A stretch of 63,281 nucleotides of DNA from assembly GCA_029547025.1 (NCBI GenBank), contig JAKPQA010000170.1:1-63281 (forward strand). The letters are read 5' to 3'. Shown here piece after piece: positions 54,504-62,875 of the stretch (positions are counted from its first letter, which is position 1; each line of letters starts with the position of its first letter). This DNA comes from Armatimonadota bacterium. Its GTDB lineage: Bacteria; Armatimonadota; Zipacnadia; UBA1398; JAKPQA01. Under the pieces are notes generated by a model that was not told the origin of the DNA, made no database searches, and worked only from the letters and a program-made list of their open reading frames with translations. Made by a program: the position numbers and the translations under genes.

Positions 54504-54545
54504 GTGTCCTTGGGAGCGCACCGTCTGCGGAGCGAAGGATCTCGG
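54504..54545 (+). repeat. GCGAAGGATCTCGG element, direct copy
   Basis: GTGTCCTTGGGAGCGCACCG then GCGGAGCGAAGGATCTCGG; related to 40654-40695. Together with the inverted copy at 54606-54642 it could fold into a long hairpin closed by CGAAGGATCTCGG and CCGAGATCCTTCG. Confidence 0.6.
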
Positions 54546-54605
54546 CTCGAACCGGCGGAGCGCCGAAGGCATCGGCCCGTGCCCACGTCTGGAGGCCGTT
54601 GCCGG

Positions 54606-54642
54606 CCGAGATCCTTCGTCGCTGACAAACCTCGGGATGACC
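54606..54642 (-). repeat. GCGAAGGATCTCGG element, inverted copy
   Basis: On the minus strand this reads GTCATCCCGAGGTTTGTCAG then CGACGAAGGATCTCGG, matching the ends of the direct copies. It faces the copy at 54504-54545 with a 60-nt gap. Confidence 0.6.
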
Positions 54643-54878
54643 CCATCGCCAGTGGTGCGAGGGAGATCCCCTGGCCGGCTCGCGTGAGCGCCGCACCCCC
54701 GCGGCGAGCCCCGGGTCTGCAGCATTCGCTGCAGTCACCCATGCCTTGGCTTCCGGGACCGTGACTGACGCCGGCTCCCGCCCGGAGATCCGACCCATCC
54801 CCGCTTCCCCCGCGTCACCGGTATACTCCTGGCAGGCGCAGCCGGCGTGCCCGGCGCACTTCGAGGAGCCCAGGGCCC

Positions 54879-56030
54879 ATGGCCAGTCTCGACATCCTCC
54901 GCGACCCGGCAGAGCTGGAGCGTTTCGCCGGCCAGTGGCCCGATGCGGCCCAGGCTGACGGAGGAGCCGCTCTCGGCACCAGCCTGCTCTGGATCGAGTC
55001 CTGGTTCGCGGCATTCGGCGCCGAGGGCGCCCCCGAGATCTGGTCGTTCTCGGAGACTGGGCGCTGGCTGGGTGCCATCCCGCTCGTCCGCCGCCGCGAG
55101 CCGAGCCCATGGCGCGTGTCGCCCCGGCTCGATGTCCTGGCCGGCGCCGCCAACGTGCATACGCCCGACTACGGCATCGCCGGCCCATCGCCGGATCGCG
55201 TGCTCGATGCCTTCTGCCGGGAGCTGGCCGCAAGGCGGCACCGCTGGGATCGAGTCATCCTGACGAGAATCCCGGCGGCATCCGCGCTCGCGACCGATGG
55301 GCCTCGTGCCTTCGCCTGCCACGGGCTGAGCTGGCTGCGACTCCCCACGGCCTTCCAGGCCAAGATCCCCACCGGTCAGGGCGAGGATGCGTGGGCGGCC
55401 GCCCGCCGCAGCCTCGTCAGGAAGACCGGCCAGTACCGACGAGCCCTGGAGCGCCAGGGCGACCTGCGGTTCGACATGATCTGCTCCCCGCCCGGGTCCG
55501 ACACGGCCTTCGAGCAGTTCACGACCCTCGAATCCGCCGGCTGGAAGGGCGCCCGCGGGTCCGCCATCTCGTCGTCGGAGGTCACGCGACGCTTCTACTC
55601 GACCCTGGTGCGTCGAGCTGCCGAGGACCGCTCGCTCCGTCTTAGCTTGCTGCGCCTCGACGACAGACTGATCGCGGCCAGTCTGGCCGTCGTGTCGGGC
55701 GGCACCGTCTACTGGCTCAAGTCCGCATTCGATGAGTCCCTCGCCCGCTGGTCGCCGGGAAACGTCGAGCATCTCGAGGCCCTCCGGCGCTGGTTCGCCG
55801 ACCCCGAGATTCGCGAGATCGACATGGGCGCAACGCTGCCCGGTGACACCAAGGAGCGCTGGGTCCATGAGCGTCGCCCCGTCTACGCCATACATCTCTT
55901 CGGGCGGCGCCCGTCATGCCGGGCCATCCGCTGGGACCTGGCCGCGCGGGCGTACCTGAAGCGTTCGCCACTTGGACAGGCTGTCGAGGCGCGCCGGGCC
56001 AGGCGCCGCGGCTCTGGCCGCAACCTGTAG
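54879..56030 (+). CDS. CelD/BcsL-type GNAT acetyltransferase (FemAB-related)
   Basis: The 383-residue protein starts at ATG 54879 after GAGGAG. It has the double-GNAT layout of the CelD/BcsL and FemAB-like group: SLLWIESWFAAFGAEGAPEI, a central KIPTGQGEDAWAAARRSLVR, and the conserved second half with FTTLESAGWKGARGSAISSS, LRLDDRLIAASLAVVSGGTV and WSPGNVEHLEALRRWFADPE. Members transfer acyl or aminoacyl groups to polysaccharides or lipids. Its target is unknown. It is monocistronic as seen, preceded by a repeat region. Confidence 0.83.
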   Translation: MASLDILRDPAELERFAGQWPDAAQADGGAALGTSLLWIESWFAAFGAEGAPEIWSFSETGRWLGAIPLVRRREPSPWRVSPRLDVLAGAANVHTPDYGIAGPSPDRVLDAFCRELAARRHRWDRVILTRIPAASALATDGPRAFACHGLSWLRLPTAFQAKIPTGQGEDAWAAARRSLVRKTGQYRRALERQGDLRFDMICSPPGSDTAFEQFTTLESAGWKGARGSAISSSEVTRRFYSTLVRRAAEDRSLRLSLLRLDDRLIAASLAVVSGGTVYWLKSAFDESLARWSPGNVEHLEALRRWFADPEIREIDMGATLPGDTKERWVHERRPVYAIHLFGRRPSCRAIRWDLAARAYLKRSPLGQAVEARRARRRGSGRNL

Positions 56031-56115
56031 ACCAGGGCGCACCCCGCCACCCGCCGTCCGCGCCGAGCACCGGCGCCCGGTGTCTGGTGCCGTCCCGTCC
56101 GCCCTCGCTCTCTGC

Positions 56116-58755
56116 CTACGCCCCTCCGTCCTCGATCCGCACGCCGCGTGGGTCGGCCACCCACTTCAGCCCTCGCCCGGCAACGGTCTCGATCACGGGT
56201 GGCAGGCCGTCGGGGGCCGACGCCCGCCTCAGTGCCCGAACGAGTTGAGACTTCTGGTCTCGTACCCGCTGCGCGTCCGACGGATCACGGAAAGGTAGCG
56301 CACGCGCCAACTCGGCGTAGGAGATGACGACGCCCGGCGACCCGGCGAGCCTCAGCAGCAGCGCGAACTGCGGACGCGTGAGCCGTACTGGCTGGGCGCG
56401 GACTGTCACACGCCGGCGCGAGGGATCCAGTACCAGCCACGCGGCATCGGCTGCCGCGGCGGGAGCGACCTTGCCAGCGCTGGGCGCGCGCGAGACCGCA
56501 CCGTCGAACGGCGTCGCGCGGCGCCTCCGCGCCAGGTAGGCGCCCGCCGCGCGCCAGAGCGCCTCTGCCACGGGCACGGGCATCGCCTCGGCCAGGGCGT
56601 CGATGCCGGCCGCCCGGACGTCCTGGGGAGTCGTCACGCCCATCGCCACCAGGTCGCGCAGGTGATCCCGCCCCACGCCTGCCACCGACAGCTCCGCCAG
56701 CTCGGACGCGGCCGCATTGCCCCCCGAAGTCAGCCGCGCCGATAGCTCCCGCAGGTGCCTCGACACCCCCTGGGCGGCGGGCCCCGGCTCGGGTGGAAGC
56801 TCGGCGCACGCCTGTGCCAGGCGGGCGAGATCGCGGCATAGCCGCTCCACGGCACCGCCCAACGCCCGATGCCGTTGCTCGATGACGGCCGTCGGCTCCT
56901 CGCCGATCCAGTCAGCCGCCGCCAGGGCCACACGCTGCGCCAGCGCCAACTCGGGGGCACTGAGCATCGCCAGTGGGCTCAGATCGCCGGGTTCCTCAAA
57001 CCCTTCGGCCACCAGCCGCCCCTGGTAGGCCCGGTCCCACTCGCCCGGGTCCAGACCGAACCGCGGGAACGGGAGCGGCACCGCCTCAAGACCCGCGGCC
57101 GCCAGACCAAGAAGCACCTCCAGCTCAGGCCCCATACTCTCCACGAGGTCGGCGGCAAGACCAGCCAGCGACATCGCAGTCGTGGGCGGTATGCCCCAGC
57201 GAGCCGCCGCCCTCAGCGCCGCCGAGCCCCGCAGCGCAGTGGAATCCCCCGTCACAAGGCCCCGGTCCCGCAGGGCGGCGACGGCTGCCGCAACATCCCC
57301 CTCGCTGCAGAGCCCCGACGCGCAGGACCAGCTCCCCGCGTAGACTCGGATCACTTCGGCCTCGGCCATCGGGCCCTGCTGGCCGATGAGGCGTCCCACT
57401 GCCACCGCCAGAGCGTCGCCGGTCAACGTCGGCAGTGCCGGCCCGGGGCGCGATTCCACATACTCGGCCAGCAGCCGCTCGCGCTCCAGCACACTAGTCG
57501 AAGCCAGAATGCACCGGCCATAGCGCCCGGCCGCCCCCGGTCCCGGCCGGCCCGCCCGACCACCCATGTTCTCCACATCGGCCGCCGTGAGCGGGGGGAT
57601 GGCCACACAACCTCCCTCCGACGGGCTCCGGCCCAGGTCGATCAGCACGTTGTCCATCGGGAGGTTCACGCCCATGGCCAGCGTGCTCGTGGCGCACACG
57701 ACGCGCAGGCGTCCCTCCCGGGCCCAGCGCTCCACCAGAAACCGCAGCTCGAAGGTCATGTCGGCGTTGTGGAACCCGACACCGTGCGGCGCCGTCCGCG
57801 CCAGCAGCCCAGCGGCCGCCGAGGCCTCGGCCCGCTCCAGGTCGCCCAGGAAGCCCGCGTCGTCCACCCGCGGAAGCGCACGCGCCAGCGTGTCCGCCGT
57901 CGCGAAACACTCCGCCTTCTCCCGAACGAACAGCAGCACGCTCTCGCCCGACGATGCCAGCGATAGGGCACAGGTCAGCAGGTCCTGCCGCTTGCCGTCG
58001 CCCGTGTCGAGCTCATCCAGCCCACCCTGCCAGCCCTCGGGGACGAGCCGCTCCTCGCCCCACAGACCGCTGTTGTGCTCGCGGTAGTAGAACACCCCGT
58101 CGCCGAGTACCCCTTTGCGCAGCTCAACGGGGCGCATTGCCCCACGGACCACCTCCGCACCGAGCCACTCCGCCAGTCCGTCGGCCCCGCGCAGAACCGC
58201 CGACAAGCCGACGACCTGCTCCGGCACCCCCCGGGCCCGCAGGCGCGTCAGCAGATCCTCCAGTGCCGCTCCGCGGCCGGGATCGGCCAGAAGCTGCAGC
58301 TCGTCCACCACCAACGCCGCGCCCTCGAGCCAGCGCGATGGGCCCGCGGCGAGCAGGGCCAGGAGCTTCTCGGGGACCGTCACCGCCAGGCTGAACGCCC
58401 CACGGATCACGTCCCGGTCGGTGGTGCGGCGATCGCCCGTCGAGAGCAGGCACCGCAGACCCAAAGGCTCGTACGCAGCCGAGAGGTCGTGCCACTTCTC
58501 CTCGGCCAGTGAGCGTGTCGGCACGAGGATGATCCCTCGCCGACCATGCGTCGCGGCTCGCAGAGCCGCCAGCTCGCCGATGAGGGTCTTCCCCGAGCCC
58601 GTGGGGGCGCACACGACTAAGCTCCGGCCCTCCAGCAGCCCATGCTCGGCCACGGCCCGCGACTGGACCTCCAGCAGATCGGCACCGAACCGGTGCTCGA
58701 GCACCGGGATGAGCGCCGGGGGGAGTCCGTACTGCGTGAGGGCGGCGATCCGCAT
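56116..58755 (-). CDS. Ski2/Hel308-like superfamily 2 helicase with C-terminal PhoB-type winged helix
   Basis: The 879-residue protein has Walker A (CAPTGSGKT), a variant motif II (VVDELQ in place of DExH), ATSTLAMGVNLPMDN and MGGRAGRPG, in the order of Hel308/Ski2 helicases. A helical region follows, then a helix-hairpin-helix (about 690-730, AELSVAGVGRDHLRDLVAMG). From about 773 to 870 there is a domain with the spacing of OmpR/PhoB winged helices (PVRLTRPQFALLLRLAGSPG, VISYAELARALP, RVRDQKSQLVRALRR, IETVAGRGLKWV). Such a fusion is unusual for this helicase family. It may couple DNA unwinding to binding of a specific site. The promoter (58790-58818) holds a palindrome. Confidence 0.83.
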   Translation of the reverse strand: MRIAALTQYGLPPALIPVLEHRFGADLLEVQSRAVAEHGLLEGRSLVVCAPTGSGKTLIGELAALRAATHGRRGIILVPTRSLAEEKWHDLSAAYEPLGLRCLLSTGDRRTTDRDVIRGAFSLAVTVPEKLLALLAAGPSRWLEGAALVVDELQLLADPGRGAALEDLLTRLRARGVPEQVVGLSAVLRGADGLAEWLGAEVVRGAMRPVELRKGVLGDGVFYYREHNSGLWGEERLVPEGWQGGLDELDTGDGKRQDLLTCALSLASSGESVLLFVREKAECFATADTLARALPRVDDAGFLGDLERAEASAAAGLLARTAPHGVGFHNADMTFELRFLVERWAREGRLRVVCATSTLAMGVNLPMDNVLIDLGRSPSEGGCVAIPPLTAADVENMGGRAGRPGPGAAGRYGRCILASTSVLERERLLAEYVESRPGPALPTLTGDALAVAVGRLIGQQGPMAEAEVIRVYAGSWSCASGLCSEGDVAAAVAALRDRGLVTGDSTALRGSAALRAAARWGIPPTTAMSLAGLAADLVESMGPELEVLLGLAAAGLEAVPLPFPRFGLDPGEWDRAYQGRLVAEGFEEPGDLSPLAMLSAPELALAQRVALAAADWIGEEPTAVIEQRHRALGGAVERLCRDLARLAQACAELPPEPGPAAQGVSRHLRELSARLTSGGNAAASELAELSVAGVGRDHLRDLVAMGVTTPQDVRAAGIDALAEAMPVPVAEALWRAAGAYLARRRRATPFDGAVSRAPSAGKVAPAAAADAAWLVLDPSRRRVTVRAQPVRLTRPQFALLLRLAGSPGVVISYAELARALPFRDPSDAQRVRDQKSQLVRALRRASAPDGLPPVIETVAGRGLKWVADPRGVRIEDGGA

Positions 58756-58789
58756 GGGCAGGCTACCTCACTCGCGTCGCTGTCCTTTC

Positions 58790-58818
58790 AGTATAGCAAA
58801 CACGCGTTTGCATGTCCA
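58790..58818 (-). promoter_or_regulatory. Extended -10 promoter of the helicase gene
   Basis: On the minus strand TGGACA (58818..58813), a 17-nt spacer and TATACT (58795..58790) preceded by TGC form one of the best sigma70 promoters in the window. The ATG (58755) is about 35 nt after the -10, and GAGGTAG lies before it. Confidence 0.65.
58796..58811. promoter_or_regulatory. Candidate operator palindrome inside the helicase promoter spacer
   Basis: GCAAAC-ACGC-GTTTGC (plus strand) is a 6-bp inverted repeat with a 4-nt centre that fills most of the spacer and touches the -10. A repressor bound here would block RNA polymerase. The binding protein is unknown; autoregulation by the helicase's own winged helix is possible but unproven. 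Confidence 0.5.
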
Positions 58819-58876
58819 GCACGGATTCGCGAACCCGGGCTACCCCACTGCCGCGCCTCATGGGCCGCCTCGGCCG

Positions 58877-58905
58877 TTGACGCCCCTTCAGCCCCGTGCT
58901 AGCCT
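58877..58905 (+). promoter_or_regulatory. Sigma70-like promoter TTGACG-N17-TAGCCT
   Basis: TTGACG (58877-58882) and TAGCCT (58900-58905) with a 17-nt spacer lie 49 nt before the UroD-family ATG (58955), in the divergent gap shared with the helicase gene. It has the same -35 and spacing as the promoters at 43274 and 48848. Confidence 0.45.
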
Positions 58906-58954
58906 TCCGCCACCCCCACCTGGGCCAAGCCGCTTTGGAGAGGTACGTGGTGCC

Positions 58955-60016
58955 ATGACCTCGCGTGAGCGCGTCCTCCTCGCCCTCGACCACAAAGAAG
59001 CCGATCGCATCGCCATCACCGACGGGCCCTGGGGAACCACCATCGCCCGCTGGCACCGGGAGGGACTGCCCGAGGACAAGTCCCCCCATGAGTACTTCGG
59101 CTTCGAGTTCGGTGGCACCGGCTGCGACGGCAGTCTCCAGCTCCCCTCCGAGGTAATCGAAGACACACCCGAGTACTCGATCGCGCGCAACGCCGATGGC
59201 GCGACGGTCAAGAACTGGAAGAGCTCCACCTCCACGCCGGAGCTTCTTGGGTTCGCCATCAACACCCGCGCCAAATGGGAGGAGCACCGCGACCGCATGG
59301 CGTGGAACGATACGCGCGTCGACTGGGACAACGCCCTCAAGAGCCACAACGCGGGCCGGGAGGCGGGCCTATTCTGCCCCTATGCCGCCGCAATTGGCTA
59401 TGACCGCACCGCCATGCTCGTGGGGCCCGAGGACCTGCTCATGGCCTTCGTCGAGGATCCCGACTGGGTTCGCGACATGTTCCGCGCCAACGCCGAGCTG
59501 AACATCAACGCCATGGAGGAAATGATGGCCCGTGGCTTCGTCTTTGATGGTGTCTTCTTCTACGACGACATGGGCTACAAGCATCGCCCCTTCTTCTCGC
59601 CCCGCGCCTACCGCGAGGTTCTGATGCCCTACCACAAGCGCCTGTGCGACTTCGCCCACGGCAGAGGACTCAAGGTCATCCTGCACTCCTGCGGCAACGT
59701 GAACCAACACGTGCCGGCGCTCATTGAGGCTGGTTTCGATTGCCTTCAGCCCCTCGAAGTCAAGGCGGGGATGGACCTGGTCCAGCTCAAGAAAGACTAC
59801 GGCGACGTGCTCGCTCTCATGGGCGGCATCGACGTCCGCGCCATGGCCGATCCCGACCCTGCGGTCATCGAGCGCGAGATCGCTACCAAGATCCCCATCG
59901 CCAAGAAGGGTGGCGGCTATATCTACCATTCCGACCACTCGGTACCCGACAACGTCAGTTTCGCCCAGTTCTGTCGGACCATCGAGCTGGTCCTCAAGTA
60001 CGGAACCTACACGTAG
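58955..60016 (+). CDS. Uroporphyrinogen decarboxylase family protein (HSCG, MtaA-like)
   Basis: ATG 58955 follows GGAGAGG; the longer frame from 58115 is a shadow of the helicase gene. The 353-residue barrel (MTSRERVLLALDHKEADRIA; FDGVFFYDDMGYKHRPFFSP) carries VILHSCGNVNQHVPALIEAG, the H-x-C zinc site of methyltransferases MtaA/MtbA. The second ligand cysteine of those enzymes is not obvious (GGYIYHSDHSVPDN). A methyl- or C1-transfer role, or a related decarboxylation, is possible. Its partner is not in the window. Compared with the paralogue at 32400, it keeps the zinc Cys. Confidence 0.84.
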   Translation: MTSRERVLLALDHKEADRIAITDGPWGTTIARWHREGLPEDKSPHEYFGFEFGGTGCDGSLQLPSEVIEDTPEYSIARNADGATVKNWKSSTSTPELLGFAINTRAKWEEHRDRMAWNDTRVDWDNALKSHNAGREAGLFCPYAAAIGYDRTAMLVGPEDLLMAFVEDPDWVRDMFRANAELNINAMEEMMARGFVFDGVFFYDDMGYKHRPFFSPRAYREVLMPYHKRLCDFAHGRGLKVILHSCGNVNQHVPALIEAGFDCLQPLEVKAGMDLVQLKKDYGDVLALMGGIDVRAMADPDPAVIEREIATKIPIAKKGGGYIYHSDHSVPDNVSFAQFCRTIELVLKYGTYT

Positions 60017-60125
60017 GGACGATCGACAGGTCACCCGGAGCAAGACGGGCGGGGTAGGCCCCGCCCCGACGCACGGCGGTCCGTGTCCGCCTCCGGAGCC
60101 AAGCCATCGAAGGATGCTTCAGCCT

Positions 60126-62873
60126 ATGCCAGACAACAGCCATCGGGGTCCGGTGAGCCGGCTGCCGGACGGCGCGCGTCCCGGCCTGGATGCCGCCGAC
60201 CCCCTGGCATACGGGACGGACGTCTCGAAGTTGCTGGCCGGCGCGGCCACAGCCGACCTCGCCGAGGTCGTGATGGACCAGCGGCGGCGGCTCCACGAAC
60301 GTCCCATGCGGCGCTCGGGCCTGGCCCTGGCTGCCCTCGAGACCGCCCTCATCGACGCCGCCGTCGGTGAGATCCTCCGGCGCGCGTGGGACCAGGTCGA
60401 TGCCGAGGGCCACCACTGTGGCGAGTCCAAACGGTGCCCCGTCGTCATCGGCGCCCTCGGGAGCTACGGCCGCCGCGAGCTCATGCCTCATTCCGATGTC
60501 GATGTGCTCGTCGTGGCGCCCGAGGGCAACCGGCCCGGATGCGACCAACTCGTGCGGCTGGTCTACCACGGCATCTTCGACATACTCGCACAGGGAGTGA
60601 AGCTCCAGATCGGCTACTCCTGCCGATCGCCCGAGACCCCCGGCGAGCTCGACCACAAGACACAGACAGCCCTGCTCGATCTGCGATGGGTCGCGGGCAG
60701 TGCCGACTACTTGCGCGAGTTCGAGGCGGCGCTCGACGAGCGGTTCGATCGCGCCGCATTCCTGCTCGCGCTGGCCTCCGAACGCGACCAGGCCCGACTC
60801 GATGAGACGCCAGAGCTCTACCGCATCGAGCCCGACCTCAAACGCGGCCCCGGCGCCCTGCGCGACTTCCTCTCTGGGCTCTCGCATGCCCGCGCTGCTT
60901 TCCGGATCCGCGGGCCGGACAGCCTCGACCAGCTCGCCGCCCAGTCCGTGCTCTATGACCGCGAGCTCCGCGAGCTCCAGGACGCGCTCAGCCAAGTCCT
61001 CGGCGAGCGCCGCGCGCTTCACATTGTGGCCGCCCGCCCGGCTGATGTGCTCTATGCGTCCCTCCAGGAGCAGGTGGCGGCCTTCCTGGGCTACGCCGGG
61101 CTCGGCGGACTCACCGGTGTGGGCCAGCTCCTGCGCGACCACTACCAGGCCGCCCGCTGCCTGCACCACTACAGCCGCGTTCTGTGCCGGCGGAGCCACG
61201 CCGCCCGCGTCCGGGTCGGCGGCGGGTTCATTGTCTGCGAGCGCGAGGTCCGACACCCAGTGCCGATGGAGGTGGTCTCCTCGCCCGAGCTCTCCGTCGC
61301 CGCCATCGCTCTGGCCCACGCCTACCGCGTGCCCATCGGCGCCGACCTTGCCGACGCCATTCGCCTCTGTGCCGATCGTCTTGAGCCTGCCAAGGCCCCG
61401 TCTCCCGCCGCCGCCGGCCTGGTCCAGATCCTCAGCCCCGACGGCCAGCCCGATGTCGCGATGCGCTACCTGCGCGATCTGGGCCTCCTGGGCCGGCTCA
61501 TCCCCGAGCTCGGCCGGTGCGAGGACAGGATCCCTTCCGATCCCAGCCATGAGTACGCCATCCTCGAACACAGCCTCCGGGTCGTCGAGCAAGTGGTGGC
61601 CCTGGAAACCACGGCCGATCCCGCTCTGGCCGCTCTGCGGAAGGTCTACACATCATTGTCGGGAAGCGCGCGGCGCGCTCTCCTCCTTGCGGCGCTGATG
61701 CACGACACCGGCAAGGTTGTCGACTCACGCGATCACAGCACCGCCGGAGCCATCGTGACCCGCAATGTGGGATACCGGCTGGGCTTGCCTCCCGCCGAAG
61801 TCGACCGGGCCGCCCGGCTGGTCGAGATCCACCTGCAGATGGCCCAGACCTCACGCCTCAAGCCATTGCACGAGCCCGGCACCGTCCTCGAGTTCCGCGA
61901 GGTGGTCCGCGACGCCGAGACGCTCGAACAGCTCTACCTGCTCACCTATGCCGACACCAAGTCGGTCGGCCGGGGCGTCTTCCGGGATATCGAGAGCCAC
62001 CTACTTGAGGAGCTTTACGCCAAGACTCTGGCCGCCCTCGCCGACGGCATGCAGCCCACCGACCTGCGGGAGGCGGCCCTGGCCATCACCGAGCGCGCGG
62101 TCCGCGAGATCCGGTTCCGCGATATCTCCGAGGACCGCGTACGCGAGCATTGCCAGCTCATGCCTCCCGCCTACGTCGTCAGCACACCCATGGAAGCCAT
62201 CGCCTCTCACATCATGATGGTGCGTGACCTCGTGGCCGACCGGGCGCCGGTCATCGATGCGTATAACCCGCGAGACGCCGCCTACACGGAGCTCACAGTC
62301 TGCGCGTACGACGATCCCCAGCCGGGCCTGTTCGCGAAGGTCTGCGGTACGCTGCTCTCGAACGGGATCGACATCCACTCGGCCGCCATCCACACCCGCG
62401 GCGGGCCCGAGCCCATCGCGCTCGATACACTGCTCATCGGGTGCGGCGATGAACGCCTGCCCGATGACGTCCTCCAGCGTACCGTCGCCGATCTGCGTGC
62501 GGTGCTGGGGGGCCAGGTGACCGTCCGGTCGCTGCTCGAACGGCGACGACGCGTGCCCGCCGATGCAGTCGAGCTGATCAGTCTCTGCCTGAAGAACCCG
62601 GTGGCCGAGAGTCACACCGTCATCGAGGTCAGAGCCAAGGACGCCCGTGGGTTGCTCTACCGGCTCTGCCGAGCCATCGCCCAGTGCGGGCTCGACCTCC
62701 ACTCGGCCCAGGTGACCACCTGGGCGGGGAACGCTGTCGATTCCTTCTACGTCACCCACCCGGGCGGTGATCGGCTGTCCGACGCCAGCCTCGAACCCAT
62801 GGCCCAGCGCCTGCGCGCCGCCATCGAGGGAACAACCCCTCACGACACACCTGCCGGAGAGGTGCCCACGTAA
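60126..62873 (+). CDS. glnD: Bifunctional uridylyltransferase/uridylyl-removing enzyme (PII regulator)
   Basis: ATG 60126 follows AAGGA, giving 915 residues (family usual about 850-950); the frame upstream to 59724 lies inside the UroD gene. Domain order is that of GlnD: nucleotidyltransferase (GALGSYGRRELMPHSDVDVL), a GlnD-type helical domain, an HD phosphohydrolase (LMHDTGKVVDSRDHSTAGA), and two ACT domains (ELTVCAYDDPQPGLFAKVCG; VIEVRAKDARGLLYRLCRAI). It should uridylylate PII when glutamine is low and deuridylylate it when high, controlling nitrogen assimilation. No glnB or glnA is adjacent. Confidence 0.93.
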   Translation: MPDNSHRGPVSRLPDGARPGLDAADPLAYGTDVSKLLAGAATADLAEVVMDQRRRLHERPMRRSGLALAALETALIDAAVGEILRRAWDQVDAEGHHCGESKRCPVVIGALGSYGRRELMPHSDVDVLVVAPEGNRPGCDQLVRLVYHGIFDILAQGVKLQIGYSCRSPETPGELDHKTQTALLDLRWVAGSADYLREFEAALDERFDRAAFLLALASERDQARLDETPELYRIEPDLKRGPGALRDFLSGLSHARAAFRIRGPDSLDQLAAQSVLYDRELRELQDALSQVLGERRALHIVAARPADVLYASLQEQVAAFLGYAGLGGLTGVGQLLRDHYQAARCLHHYSRVLCRRSHAARVRVGGGFIVCEREVRHPVPMEVVSSPELSVAAIALAHAYRVPIGADLADAIRLCADRLEPAKAPSPAAAGLVQILSPDGQPDVAMRYLRDLGLLGRLIPELGRCEDRIPSDPSHEYAILEHSLRVVEQVVALETTADPALAALRKVYTSLSGSARRALLLAALMHDTGKVVDSRDHSTAGAIVTRNVGYRLGLPPAEVDRAARLVEIHLQMAQTSRLKPLHEPGTVLEFREVVRDAETLEQLYLLTYADTKSVGRGVFRDIESHLLEELYAKTLAALADGMQPTDLREAALAITERAVREIRFRDISEDRVREHCQLMPPAYVVSTPMEAIASHIMMVRDLVADRAPVIDAYNPRDAAYTELTVCAYDDPQPGLFAKVCGTLLSNGIDIHSAAIHTRGGPEPIALDTLLIGCGDERLPDDVLQRTVADLRAVLGGQVTVRSLLERRRRVPADAVELISLCLKNPVAESHTVIEVRAKDARGLLYRLCRAIAQCGLDLHSAQVTTWAGNAVDSFYVTHPGGDRLSDASLEPMAQRLRAAIEGTTPHDTPAGEVPT

Positions 62874-62875
62874 GC

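Larger units (their letters stand above)
54162..54878. other. Gene-free repeat region (717 nt)
   Basis: Between the LamG glycosidase and the acetyltransferase genes there is no convincing coding frame. The region contains copy B of the 210-nt repeat, one direct and one inverted copy of the shorter GCGAAGGATCTCGG element, and a partial internal duplicate: the motif GGTGACCGTC.CCAATGGTACGC near 54199 resembles part of the 210-nt repeat near 54330. An isolated TATACT (54822-54827) has no matching -35. Confidence 0.6.

Noticed and set aside
54822-54827. TATACT as a promoter for the acetyltransferase gene
   Set aside because: No -35 at a suitable spacing and no extended -10.
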